Shown piece after piece: positions 1-5,784 of a DNA stretch of 7,818 nt. The stretch spans positions 1 to 7,818 of the forward strand of contig JAKLHP010000034.1 of assembly GCA_022710085.1 (NCBI GenBank), in the 5' to 3' direction. Source of the DNA: Patescibacteria group bacterium (lineage in GTDB: Bacteria; Patescibacteriota; Minisyncoccia; Moranbacterales; JAKLHP01). The notes under the pieces were generated by a model, which saw nothing but the letters and a program-made list of their open reading frames with translations, had not been told where the DNA came from and made no database searches. The translations under genes and the position numbers were made by a program. Within the stretch, counting starts at the first letter, position 1. Every line of letters begins with the position of its first letter.

Positions 1-71
1 CTATGAAATCTCCATTTGAAACTGGAAGCGATTCCGATTCAAATTCCAGTGATCTTGAAATAAATGAATAA
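1..71 (+). CDS. 3' end of an unidentified plus-strand gene
   Basis: The frame starting at base 3 is open from the window edge to a TAA at 69-71 and reads a short acidic, serine-rich tail (with the stretch GSDSDSNSSDLEINE). The stop is followed 13 bases later by a strong hairpin with a T-rich 3' side on the plus strand, which is what makes a plus-strand gene end likely here. Only 22 codons are visible, so no family can be named. The low-complexity Ser/Asp/Glu tail suggests a disordered C-terminus. A minus-strand frame is also open over the same bases, but it has no ATG, GTG or TTG start within the window. The gene is convergent with the dus gene. Confidence 0.45.
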   Translation, partial: MKSPFETGSDSDSNSSDLEINE

Positions 72-84
72 AAAGGCTTCTGAT

Positions 85-120
85 AAAATCCCTGCCTTGG
101 GCAGGGATTTTTATTTTATG
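85..120. terminator. Intrinsic terminator between convergent genes
   Basis: A 12-bp perfect stem (85-96 pairing with 100-111, core TCCCTGCC/GGCAGGGA) with a 3-base loop is followed on the plus strand by TTATTTT. This fits rho-independent termination of the plus-strand gene ending at 71. Read on the minus strand, the same stem begins at the stop codon of the dus gene and is followed by TTTTATCAG. It is therefore probably shared as a bidirectional terminator, weaker in the minus direction. Confidence 0.85.
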
Positions 121-1055
121 ATTTTTTTGATTTCTTTTGCATTCTTAGCCTCCATAAGCTTCATTCGGAGCTCTTTTGATCCCTGGAATCCAGAAATATA
201 GCATTTCAAATATTTCCGAAAATTCCCGAAACTTTTTTTATCTTTATAGTATCTCTCAAATAATATGGCGTGCTTTACCAGCATTGCTAATTTTTCTTTT
301 TCGGAAGGTTCTTTCTTATTTCTTTTAAACATCCAAGGATTTCCCAGGATTGCCCGGCCAATCATTATTCCGGAAACTTCTGATTCCCGAGCTTTTATTT
401 CCCCGTCTTCGATACTTTCCACATCTCCATTCCCAATAATAAGTGTCTTGCTTCCTTTGGCAATCTCAACCACTTCAGAAATTGCTTTCCAGTCAGATTT
501 TCCTCCGTATCCCTGCTTGGCCGTCCTTCCGTGGACACAAATTGCCGCCGGTTTTTCTTTAAGAATTTCTGAGATCCATTTTTTTATTTCGCTTTTTTTA
601 AAATATCCGATTCTGGTTTTCACCGAAACCGGAATTTTTCCCGCTCCTTTTTTTGTTTCCCGGATAATTTCCCTGGCAAGATCAGGATTTCTGATCAATT
701 CCGCTCCTGCCCCCTGTTTCAAAATGTCTTTATCAGGACAACCCATATTTATATCAATTCCGTCAAAACCCATTTTACTCAAAATTTTTGCCGACTCAAA
801 AAATTTTTCCGGATCTTTCCCGAAAAGTTGGACCACAATAGGTTTTTCTTTCTCGGTTAAAAAAAGGTTCGGGCGATCCAAAATATTATTCTTTCCTTCC
901 GAACAAAGTCCGTCAACCGAAACAAACCAGGTATAAAAAACATCCGGTTTTCCGCACTTGGCCACAATCTGCCGAAACGGAGAATCGGTCACATCCATCA
1001 TCGGAGCCAGAATAAAAAACGGCTTTTTGATTTTTCCCCAAAATCCCTGATTCAT
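111..1055 (-). CDS. dus: tRNA-dihydrouridine synthase, DusB-like
   Basis: An FMN-dependent enzyme that reduces specific uridines of tRNA to dihydrouridine in the cytosol using NADPH. Numbered from the start chosen here (314 residues), the TIM-barrel motifs appear in order: APMMDVTD near 17-24 (family APMAGVTD, FMN site), VVQLFG, DINMGCP with catalytic Cys106, VSVKTRIG with Lys146, CVHGRTAKQGYGG with His175, GNGDV at about 208-212, and GIMIGRAILGNPW. A short helical C-terminal region follows, as in DusB. Length is normal. The frame can begin at 1064, but that ATG overlaps the -10 box TATAAT at 1063-1068 and no Shine-Dalgarno precedes it. The ATG at 1055-1053 lies exactly where transcription should start, so a leaderless start there is preferred. 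Family assignment is secure; the exact Dus subfamily and target uridine are inferred. Confidence 0.95.
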   Translation of the reverse strand: MNQGFWGKIKKPFFILAPMMDVTDSPFRQIVAKCGKPDVFYTWFVSVDGLCSEGKNNILDRPNLFLTEKEKPIVVQLFGKDPEKFFESAKILSKMGFDGIDINMGCPDKDILKQGAGAELIRNPDLAREIIRETKKGAGKIPVSVKTRIGYFKKSEIKKWISEILKEKPAAICVHGRTAKQGYGGKSDWKAISEVVEIAKGSKTLIIGNGDVESIEDGEIKARESEVSGIMIGRAILGNPWMFKRNKKEPSEKEKLAMLVKHAILFERYYKDKKSFGNFRKYLKCYISGFQGSKELRMKLMEAKNAKEIKKIIK

Positions 1056-1062
1056 AAAATTC

Positions 1063-1092
1063 ATTATAGCAACAAATCAACAAAATAATCAA
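1063..1092 (-). promoter_or_regulatory. Extended -10 promoter of the dus gene, leaderless type
   Basis: Read on the minus strand, TTGATT (1092-1087), an 18-base spacer and TATAAT (1068-1063) preceded by TGC form an extended -10 promoter. Seven bases separate the -10 box from the ATG at 1055, so the first transcribed base should be at or next to that A. The promoter sits in the short gap between the upstream terminator and the gene. The same ten bases, TGCTATAATG, recur in the promoter at 7533-7542. Confidence 0.65.
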
Positions 1093-1128
1093 AATAAAGC
1101 GGCGCTTTTGTTTTCTTAAAGCGCCGCT
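1081..1128 (-). terminator. Intrinsic terminator of the phosphatidyltransferase fusion gene
   Basis: An 11-bp perfect stem (1098-1108 with 1118-1128, core GCGGCGC/GCGCCGC) with a 9-base loop lies just after the stop at 1134. On the minus strand it is followed by TTTATTTTGATTATTTTG. It insulates the fusion gene from dus, whose -35 element lies inside the T-rich tail. Confidence 0.85.
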
Positions 1129-1133
1129 ATGTT

Positions 1134-2528
1134 TCATGGTTTTATCTTATTCCAGCTCCAGAGCTTATCAGCAATGGATTTCTGGAAAAAGAAAAAATAG
1201 AACAGCGAGAGTGAAGTTATTGCCTCCCCTATCATCCCTCCCGCAAACATAAGAATAAAGATTGCTCCGATTATAATCTTAATCTTGGATGGCAGGTCTT
1301 TGGCATTAACAAAATGATACCATCCAGAATCGAAAAGAACCATCAGCATGGAACAACCGACTGTTGCGATAAGGATAACTGAGCTCGGCAGTTCGCGGTT
1401 CCAGAGAAAGAAACTTGCCAGGAATATGGCTGCCGAAGGACAAGGCAATCCTTTGAAACAATTTCTTCCTGTTTTCTCCTCTTCCAAAACAACAGTTGTT
1501 TTTCTGATACTTCCCGCCACTTTCTTTTCTTTAAGTTTATCCCGAGTGAATTTGAAAAGTCTTACGAAAGTAAAGAAAGCAAAAAGCAAAGATGGATAAA
1601 TGCTCAGCCCGTAAACTCTGACCATTCGAGCGGGAGCTAATCCGAATGTTGTCAGATCAGCCACATCGTCCGCTACTATTCCATAATCCGAATTCTTTTT
1701 GAATTTCCTGGCCAGGATTCCATCAAGAGCATCGCAAATTCCGCCTATCATCACCAAGGCAGCAGCCAGCTTCAAATTCCAGGAAGCGAAATATATGGAA
1801 AATGCTCCGCATACCCAATTTCCAATAGTCACGAAATCCGGAATAAATCTCTCGTTTTCTTGTTTGATTTTACAGGCGATGGAAAAATACGCCAATATGA
1901 TTATGATTCCGATAATCACATTGATCCACAATTTCCACCATATCCATTCCGGGCTTGTGAAGAAGGCTACCCACAAGATACAGACAAGAAAGACCTGGAG
2001 TCCGAGTTTTAATTTTCCGATATAAAGATGTTCGTAAATGTTTTCTTTCCTTTTGATATGTCCCGTCTTTTTCAACACCCAGATTAGGATATTTCCACCG
2101 CCTTCAATAATGCAAAGCGAGGCCAAAACATACCAGCTGGAAAAATAAACTCCGAGGTACCAAATGACCGGAAGGACGAAGAGCTTATCAGCTATTCCAT
2201 CAAGAACCGACCCGAACTTGCTGCTTTCCAGAGCCACCTCTTTGGATGACATTCCGAAAATTCCATTTCTCATTCGGTAAACCTTTCCATCAAACCAATC
2301 AGTGAGTGCAAATAGCAAGAATATTCCAAAAACGATGGCCGGATGAATTCCCATTATGAGCATATAGACAATCAGTACTCCAGCGGGTATCCGAACAGAA
2401 GTCCAGATATTGTGATGGATCCACTTCACACTCTTAATTAAGACTCTGACCCATTTTTGTTGTTCCTGAAATTCCGGACTGGTCAAGAAGTTTACAAGAT
2501 ATCCTACAGCTGGATATATCGCTACCAT
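1134..2528 (-). CDS. Tandem CDP-alcohol phosphatidyltransferase (PgsA-like plus PssA-like fusion)
   Basis: A 464-residue integral membrane protein with two consecutive CDP-alcohol phosphatidyltransferase domains, each the size of a whole enzyme. The family transfers a phosphatidyl group from CDP-diacylglycerol to an alcohol. Domain 1 (about 40-220) opens with NIWTSVRIPAG, as in PgsA, and carries DWFDG (Asp77, Asp80), Arg85, then GSVLDGIAD (Gly106, Asp110, Asp114). Twenty residues separate Arg85 from Gly106 where about eight are usual, and the motif Ala is Tyr84. Domain 2 (about 225-445) has IPDFVTIGNWVCG, a perfect DALDGILAR (Asp266, Asp269, Arg274), GIVADDVAD (Gly283, Asp287, Asp291), ADLTTFGLAPA and FKGLPCPSAA, all phosphatidylserine-synthase hallmarks. 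It may therefore make PGP and PS, but substrates are inferred, and domain 1 could be altered or inactive. The start was chosen by its Shine-Dalgarno; an upstream GTG at 2537 lies inside that site. Confidence 0.88.
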   Translation of the reverse strand: MVAIYPAVGYLVNFLTSPEFQEQQKWVRVLIKSVKWIHHNIWTSVRIPAGVLIVYMLIMGIHPAIVFGIFLLFALTDWFDGKVYRMRNGIFGMSSKEVALESSKFGSVLDGIADKLFVLPVIWYLGVYFSSWYVLASLCIIEGGGNILIWVLKKTGHIKRKENIYEHLYIGKLKLGLQVFLVCILWVAFFTSPEWIWWKLWINVIIGIIIILAYFSIACKIKQENERFIPDFVTIGNWVCGAFSIYFASWNLKLAAALVMIGGICDALDGILARKFKKNSDYGIVADDVADLTTFGLAPARMVRVYGLSIYPSLLFAFFTFVRLFKFTRDKLKEKKVAGSIRKTTVVLEEEKTGRNCFKGLPCPSAAIFLASFFLWNRELPSSVILIATVGCSMLMVLFDSGWYHFVNAKDLPSKIKIIIGAIFILMFAGGMIGEAITSLSLFYFFFFQKSIADKLWSWNKIKP

Positions 2529-2532
2529 AAAA

Positions 2533-2541
2533 ATCACCTCT
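2533..2541 (-). promoter_or_regulatory. Shine-Dalgarno that decides the start of the fusion gene
   Basis: On the minus strand AGAGGTGAT closely matches the 16S anti-Shine-Dalgarno complement. It ends 4 bases before the ATG at 2528, and its GAGG core is 8 bases away. The longer frame begins with a GTG at 2537-2535 that is part of this ribosome-binding site, so it cannot be the real start. Confidence 0.85.
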
Positions 2542-2561
2542 CTTTATTTTCTTTGAATTTT

Positions 2562-2579
2562 TAACAGCCAGGACTGTTA
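2562..2579. repeat. Dyad in the 5' leader/start-site region of the fusion gene
   Basis: Perfect 6-bp arms TAACAG and CTGTTA are separated by 6 bases. The dyad begins one base after the candidate -10 box on the minus strand, so it would overlap the transcription start. It could be an operator or a small leader hairpin; the sequence does not decide between them. Confidence 0.45.
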
Positions 2580-2580
2580 T

Positions 2581-2586
2581 ATTCTA
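2581..2586 (-). promoter_or_regulatory. Candidate -10 box for the fusion gene
   Basis: TAGAAT on the minus strand, 52 bases upstream of the ATG at 2528, is the best -10 candidate between the upstream terminator and the gene. No good TTGACA-like hexamer lies 16-18 bases upstream; that region is occupied by a palindrome (2603-2616) instead. A weak -35 replaced by a dyad would fit an activator- or repressor-controlled promoter, but that is inference. Confidence 0.35.
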
Positions 2587-2602
2587 TTTTTAATAAACTA
2601 GC

Positions 2603-2616
2603 TACCTTTAAAGGTA
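2603..2616. repeat. 14-bp perfect palindrome, operator-like
   Basis: TACCTTTAAAGGTA is fully self-complementary with no spacer. It lies where the -35 element should be for the candidate -10 box at 2581-2586. The size, position and lack of a U-tail fit a dimeric regulator's binding site better than a terminator. No regulator can be named. Confidence 0.45.
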
Positions 2617-2650
2617 ATTAATTTATTGTACTTTTATTCCAGACTGAATG

Positions 2651-2694
2651 TCAAATAAAAATCGCCAGGACGCAATGTTATGCATCCTGGCGAT
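2651..2694 (-). terminator. Intrinsic terminator of the hybrid histidine kinase gene
   Basis: A perfect 10-bp stem (2661-2670 with 2685-2694, ATCGCCAGGA/TCCTGGCGAT) is extended inward by 3 more pairs after one mismatch. On the minus strand it is followed by TTTTATTTGA. It starts 8 bases after the TAG at 2702 and separates the kinase from the fusion gene downstream. Confidence 0.88.
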
Positions 2695-2701
2695 TATTAA
2701 C

Positions 2702-5062
2702 CTACCTTTTCAAGATATCCCCGATGACTTCCAAGAAATTTTTAGGGATAAAGGGCTTGGGAATAAATTCATATCCCTTTTTCCTGATTTCATCCGGACG
2801 AGCTTTCTCATCCGGAAATCCGCTCATCAGAAGAACCTTCGTCCCGCCTTGATAGGATATTTGATCAGCCAAGTTGATTCCGCTTCTTCCTCCCGGCAAT
2901 ACCACATCGGAGATTACAAGATCAAACCTATCCTCCTTTGCTATTATATCCAAAGCCTCTTTCACGTCTCTCGCTTCGGATATTTTATATTGCCTATTTG
3001 AGAGGAGCAGCCTTGCAAGCTTCATCACTTCCTCATCATCTTCAACGACGAGGATTCTTTCATTGTTTCCTTTCAGTTCGCCAAGAAGGAAATCTTTCCT
3101 TTCGACTTCTGCTTCCCTATTAGAATAATCTGCGGGAGGCAAGAATATCCGAAAGGTTGTTCCTTTTCCGACCTGACTTTCGACTTGGATGAACCCCTCA
3201 TGCTGTTTGATAACACCATAAACTATCGAGAGTCCCAGTCCGGTTCCCTTGCTTACATCTTTGGTTGTGAAAAAGGGGTCAAAAATCTTCTCCAGATTAT
3301 CCTTTTCAATTCCCGTTCCATTATCCGAAACGGTCATACATATAAAATCACCTTCCCGAGATTCGGGAATAACCTTGGTATCCTCCTTTCTAACAAAAAC
3401 TCTATTGAAAGACACCGTGATGTTCCCGCCTTTGTCATGATCCACTATTGCATGGCTGGCATTTACGACCAGATTTACAATTACCTGTTCCATTTTGCTC
3501 GGATCGGCATTGATTTGGAAATCACCTTCTGCATCTCTTATCTCCAGATTGATATTCTCACCGAATCCTTTTTGGAGCAGTTTTCGGAGGGATATTGCCA
3601 ATTCGAACATTGAGAAAGTCTTTGTTTCTAGAGACTGTTTCCGGCTGAAAGCTAAAAGCTGTTTGGTTAAATTTCCAGCCTTCGTTCCTGCGTTGATAAT
3701 ATGATCCAGATAAGAATGGACTGTCTCCTCTGTGAAACTTCTGGAGTAGCTATGATCTGTCAACTTAATCTGAGCAATTGAGCTGTACCCAACGATAGCT
3801 GTCAGAATATTGTTAAAATCATGAGCGATTCCTCCAGCCAGCGTACCGATAGCTTCCATCTTTTGGGCATGAAAGAGCTGCTTTTCCATTTCCTTAATCT
3901 GGGTAAGATCCCGCCAGGCGGTATGTAAAAATATTTTACCCTCCTGGACAATCTTAGTGAGGATTACGTCGACGGAAATTTCTTTTCCGTCTTTTCTTAG
4001 ATGCGTCCATTCGAATCGGGCTTTTCCCTCATACAGAACTTTTGCGATAATCTCTTCCGCTATGACAAAAGATTCTATTTTGTTCTGCTGAAACCTGGGA
4101 GAAATTTCGAAGGGATGTTTTCCGATTATAAAACTCTCATCATTATCGGTACACAACATATCTAATGCGGCTCTGTTGCACTCAATAAAGATATTTTCCT
4201 CTCCGTCTATCAGAAGATATCCGTCACTTGAATCTTTATAAATCAGACGGTATTTTTCTTCACTCTCCCTAAGAGCTTCTTCCGACTTGCTACTCTCGGT
4301 GATGTCCTCATGGAAAATGAGGTACCTTGCTTCATCGCTCGGATTTTTTTCCAAAGCGACTACCTTAAAGTCGATTATCTTACTTTCGCCAGTTTTTGAG
4401 ATGATTGTAGAAATCTTACTGACAATTTCTCCAGGTTTGAGTATCATGACCTCATTGACCCATTCTGTTACCACTTTCTTCCGATAATTTGAATCCGGAT
4501 ATGCCAGCAAGAACCACTCCTTTTTGTTTAGAACGTCTGAGATATCGAATCCCGTGAATTCCGTGAATCTGGGATTTACATACAAATAATTCCCTTTCTC
4601 ATCCATCATGGCAATTCCCAGGGGGCTGTTGTCGGAAAGAATTTGAAACTTCTTTTTTTCCCGATAAAGTTTTTGTTCGTCTTCGACGATTTTTGTTATC
4701 TCGTCGCAGACAACAAGAACGAATATTTCTCCCTTAATCTGAATCTTGGAAACTGATTCCCCGACCCAAATCATCTCACCGGTCTTTTTTATCTTCCTGA
4801 ATCTCCACTTTAAAAGTGTTTCTTCAGGAGACTCAAGGCACTTTTGGAACTGTTTCAAGACTGTTCCCTTGTCGTCCTCATGAAAAACTCTGAGAACACT
4901 TTCTCCGATAAGCTCTGCTTTTGGATAGCCCAGGTCTTCCACGGCCCTTTCATTGACCATGCAGACCTTTCCTTCCTCATCCATAATGAAAACCATTATG
5001 GGCAGTTTTTCATAGATTTTCCACCACAAGCTTTTGTCCGCTTCAAAAAAATTCTTCCCCAT
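2702..5062 (-). CDS. Soluble PAS-rich hybrid sensor histidine kinase with C-terminal receiver domain
   Basis: A 786-residue cytosolic sensor kinase that should autophosphorylate on His and pass phosphate to its own receiver Asp. No transmembrane segment or signal peptide is present. Order of domains: PAS 1 (about 12-125), PAS 2 (about 136-255), PAS 3 (about 266-388), short coiled linker, HisKA (about 395-475) with GGIAHDFNNILTAIVGY and phospho-acceptor His414, then HATPase (about 515-643) with N box NLVVNASHAI (Asn534), G1 DNGTGI (580-585), F box FDPFFTTK and G2 GTGLGLS. The receiver domain (about 668-785) has acidic pair EDD, phospho-acceptor Asp719 (LVISDVVLPG), Ser747 and Lys769 (FIPKPF). 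All catalytic residues look intact. No output domain or response regulator gene adjoins it, so the final phosphate target must lie elsewhere. PAS ligands cannot be predicted. A GTG one codon upstream (5065) is possible but sits too close to the Shine-Dalgarno. Confidence 0.95.
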   Translation of the reverse strand: MGKNFFEADKSLWWKIYEKLPIMVFIMDEEGKVCMVNERAVEDLGYPKAELIGESVLRVFHEDDKGTVLKQFQKCLESPEETLLKWRFRKIKKTGEMIWVGESVSKIQIKGEIFVLVVCDEITKIVEDEQKLYREKKKFQILSDNSPLGIAMMDEKGNYLYVNPRFTEFTGFDISDVLNKKEWFLLAYPDSNYRKKVVTEWVNEVMILKPGEIVSKISTIISKTGESKIIDFKVVALEKNPSDEARYLIFHEDITESSKSEEALRESEEKYRLIYKDSSDGYLLIDGEENIFIECNRAALDMLCTDNDESFIIGKHPFEISPRFQQNKIESFVIAEEIIAKVLYEGKARFEWTHLRKDGKEISVDVILTKIVQEGKIFLHTAWRDLTQIKEMEKQLFHAQKMEAIGTLAGGIAHDFNNILTAIVGYSSIAQIKLTDHSYSRSFTEETVHSYLDHIINAGTKAGNLTKQLLAFSRKQSLETKTFSMFELAISLRKLLQKGFGENINLEIRDAEGDFQINADPSKMEQVIVNLVVNASHAIVDHDKGGNITVSFNRVFVRKEDTKVIPESREGDFICMTVSDNGTGIEKDNLEKIFDPFFTTKDVSKGTGLGLSIVYGVIKQHEGFIQVESQVGKGTTFRIFLPPADYSNREAEVERKDFLLGELKGNNERILVVEDDEEVMKLARLLLSNRQYKISEARDVKEALDIIAKEDRFDLVISDVVLPGGRSGINLADQISYQGGTKVLLMSGFPDEKARPDEIRKKGYEFIPKPFIPKNFLEVIGDILKR

Positions 5063-5070
5063 CACTGTTT

Positions 5071-5077
5071 CCTCCTT
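5071..5077 (-). promoter_or_regulatory. Consensus Shine-Dalgarno of the kinase gene
   Basis: AAGGAGG on the minus strand lies 8 bases from the ATG at 5062 but only 5 from the alternative GTG at 5065. The spacing favours the ATG. This is the strongest ribosome-binding site in the window. Confidence 0.85.
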
Positions 5078-5143
5078 TTCTTATGTTTTTCCCTAGTTGT
5101 CTTTGGAGATCTTTGTCTTTAATTTTCAAAAAACTAACGCTAA

Positions 5144-5172
5144 ATAATATCAGAAACGCCAAAAAAAGTCAA
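5144..5172 (-). promoter_or_regulatory. Near-consensus sigma-70 promoter of the kinase gene
   Basis: On the minus strand TTGACT (5172-5167), a 17-base spacer containing a run of T, and TATTAT (5149-5144) preceded by TGA form a well-spaced extended -10 promoter. Transcription should start near 5137, giving a leader of about 75 bases. It shows that the kinase is transcribed separately from the genes at 5310-6588. Confidence 0.75.
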
Positions 5173-5227
5173 GCATAAATGACTCCTTTCGATATGTTTA
5201 GATTCCACGAGATAATTAAAGAGAAAA

Positions 5228-5269
5228 AACCATAAAAAAAGCAAAAAGGAACCGGGAACGGTTCTTTTT
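5228..5269 (-). terminator. Intrinsic terminator of the SIMPL/hypothetical unit
   Basis: The core stem GAACCG/CGGTTC (5249-5254 with 5259-5264) has a 4-base loop and is extended by A-T pairs beyond one mismatch. On the minus strand it is followed by TTTTTGCTTTTTTT. It lies about 40 bases after the stop at 5310. The rest of the 5178-5242 gap shows nothing recognisable. Confidence 0.8.
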
Positions 5270-5283
5270 CAAGACAATAAAAT

Positions 5284-5311
5284 AGGTTTGAAATTTAGGT
5301 TTTTCAAATCT
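5284..5311. repeat. Imperfect hairpin across the stop codon of the 146-residue gene
   Basis: Arms AGGTTTGAAA (5284-5293) and TTTCAAATCT (5302-5311) pair with one G-T position and an 8-base loop. The hairpin covers the TAG at 5312-5310. It lies between the gene and its terminator and may stabilise the 3' end, or may be chance in AT-rich DNA. Confidence 0.25.
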
Positions 5312-5750
5312 AAAGTCTGATAGAAACTACTTTATAAACAAACACGTATCCCGTTTCTTTGGCTTTTTTTTCAACCTGCTTCCTGATTTTCCCAAGATCG
5401 AACTGATAATTATAGGTTTTTCCAAAAAGATTGGATTGTTCTTCAATTGTTCCTGACCTTTCTCCTCCTGACCCAACTTTGTAAGTTCCGGATTTAAATC
5501 CGAATCCAGGGCTAATGTCATCCATATCACCGGAAGAAATCCCAAGCCCTGATTCCTTGAGCATCTCAGTGAATCGCAGCTCTTTTTTTTCTTCGTCAAT
5601 CTTGAATTGCGCTTTATACGTAAGCTTCTTCTTGGAAAGAAATGACTTTCTTTCCGCCACCACAAATTCCAGAATATATCTATCTTTTTCTTCTTTTATT
5701 TCAGCTGGGATTTCATTTGCTATTCTTTTAATCTCTTCTAGAAAATTCAT
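5310..5750 (-). CDS. Conserved-looking hypothetical protein, 146 aa
   Basis: I do not recognise this protein. It is soluble, has no cysteine, no signal peptide and no membrane segment, and is rich in Lys and Glu. The visible layout is an N-terminal amphipathic helix (1-15), a beta-like block (about 24-60, including YKAQFKIDEEKKELRFTEML), a Gly/Ser-rich middle (about 66-105), a basic helix (about 118-133) and a closing hydrophobic strand YVFVYKVVSIRL. It starts 34 bases after the stop of the SIMPL gene with no terminator between them, so the two are probably co-transcribed. No Shine-Dalgarno precedes the ATG. A TATTAT hexamer at 5768-5773 on the minus strand could be a weak internal -10, but it has no good -35. 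Function unknown. Confidence 0.8.
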   Translation of the reverse strand: MNFLEEIKRIANEIPAEIKEEKDRYILEFVVAERKSFLSKKKLTYKAQFKIDEEKKELRFTEMLKESGLGISSGDMDDISPGFGFKSGTYKVGSGGERSGTIEEQSNLFGKTYNYQFDLGKIRKQVEKKAKETGYVFVYKVVSIRL

Positions 5751-5784
5751 ATTTGCTTTTAAATTTAATAATACAGGGTCATTT

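Noticed and set aside
21..50. Inverted repeat ACTGGAA/TTCCAGT with a 16-base loop, faintly like a tRNA T-arm
   Set aside because: It lies inside the open plus-strand frame, has no U-tail, and no acceptor, D or anticodon arms can be fitted around it.
265..936. 223-codon plus-strand open frame opposite dus
   Set aside because: It lies entirely antisense to a gene with clear Dus motifs, has no ribosome-binding site or family resemblance, and is rich in Ser/Phe/Ile as expected of a shadow frame.
913..1137. 74-codon minus-strand frame overlapping the start of dus
   Set aside because: It runs through the terminator of the fusion gene and the dus promoter, and overlaps the dus coding start in another frame; no family resemblance.
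2567..2671. 8-base repeat GCCAGGAC present both in the leader dyad (2567-2574) and in the kinase terminator stem (2664-2671)
   Set aside because: It is short and sits in different structural contexts; most likely coincidence rather than a duplicated element.
3185..3613. 142-codon plus-strand frame opposite the kinase
   Set aside because: It is antisense to the highly conserved HATPase/HisKA region; the frame stays open because of the codon pattern of the real gene.
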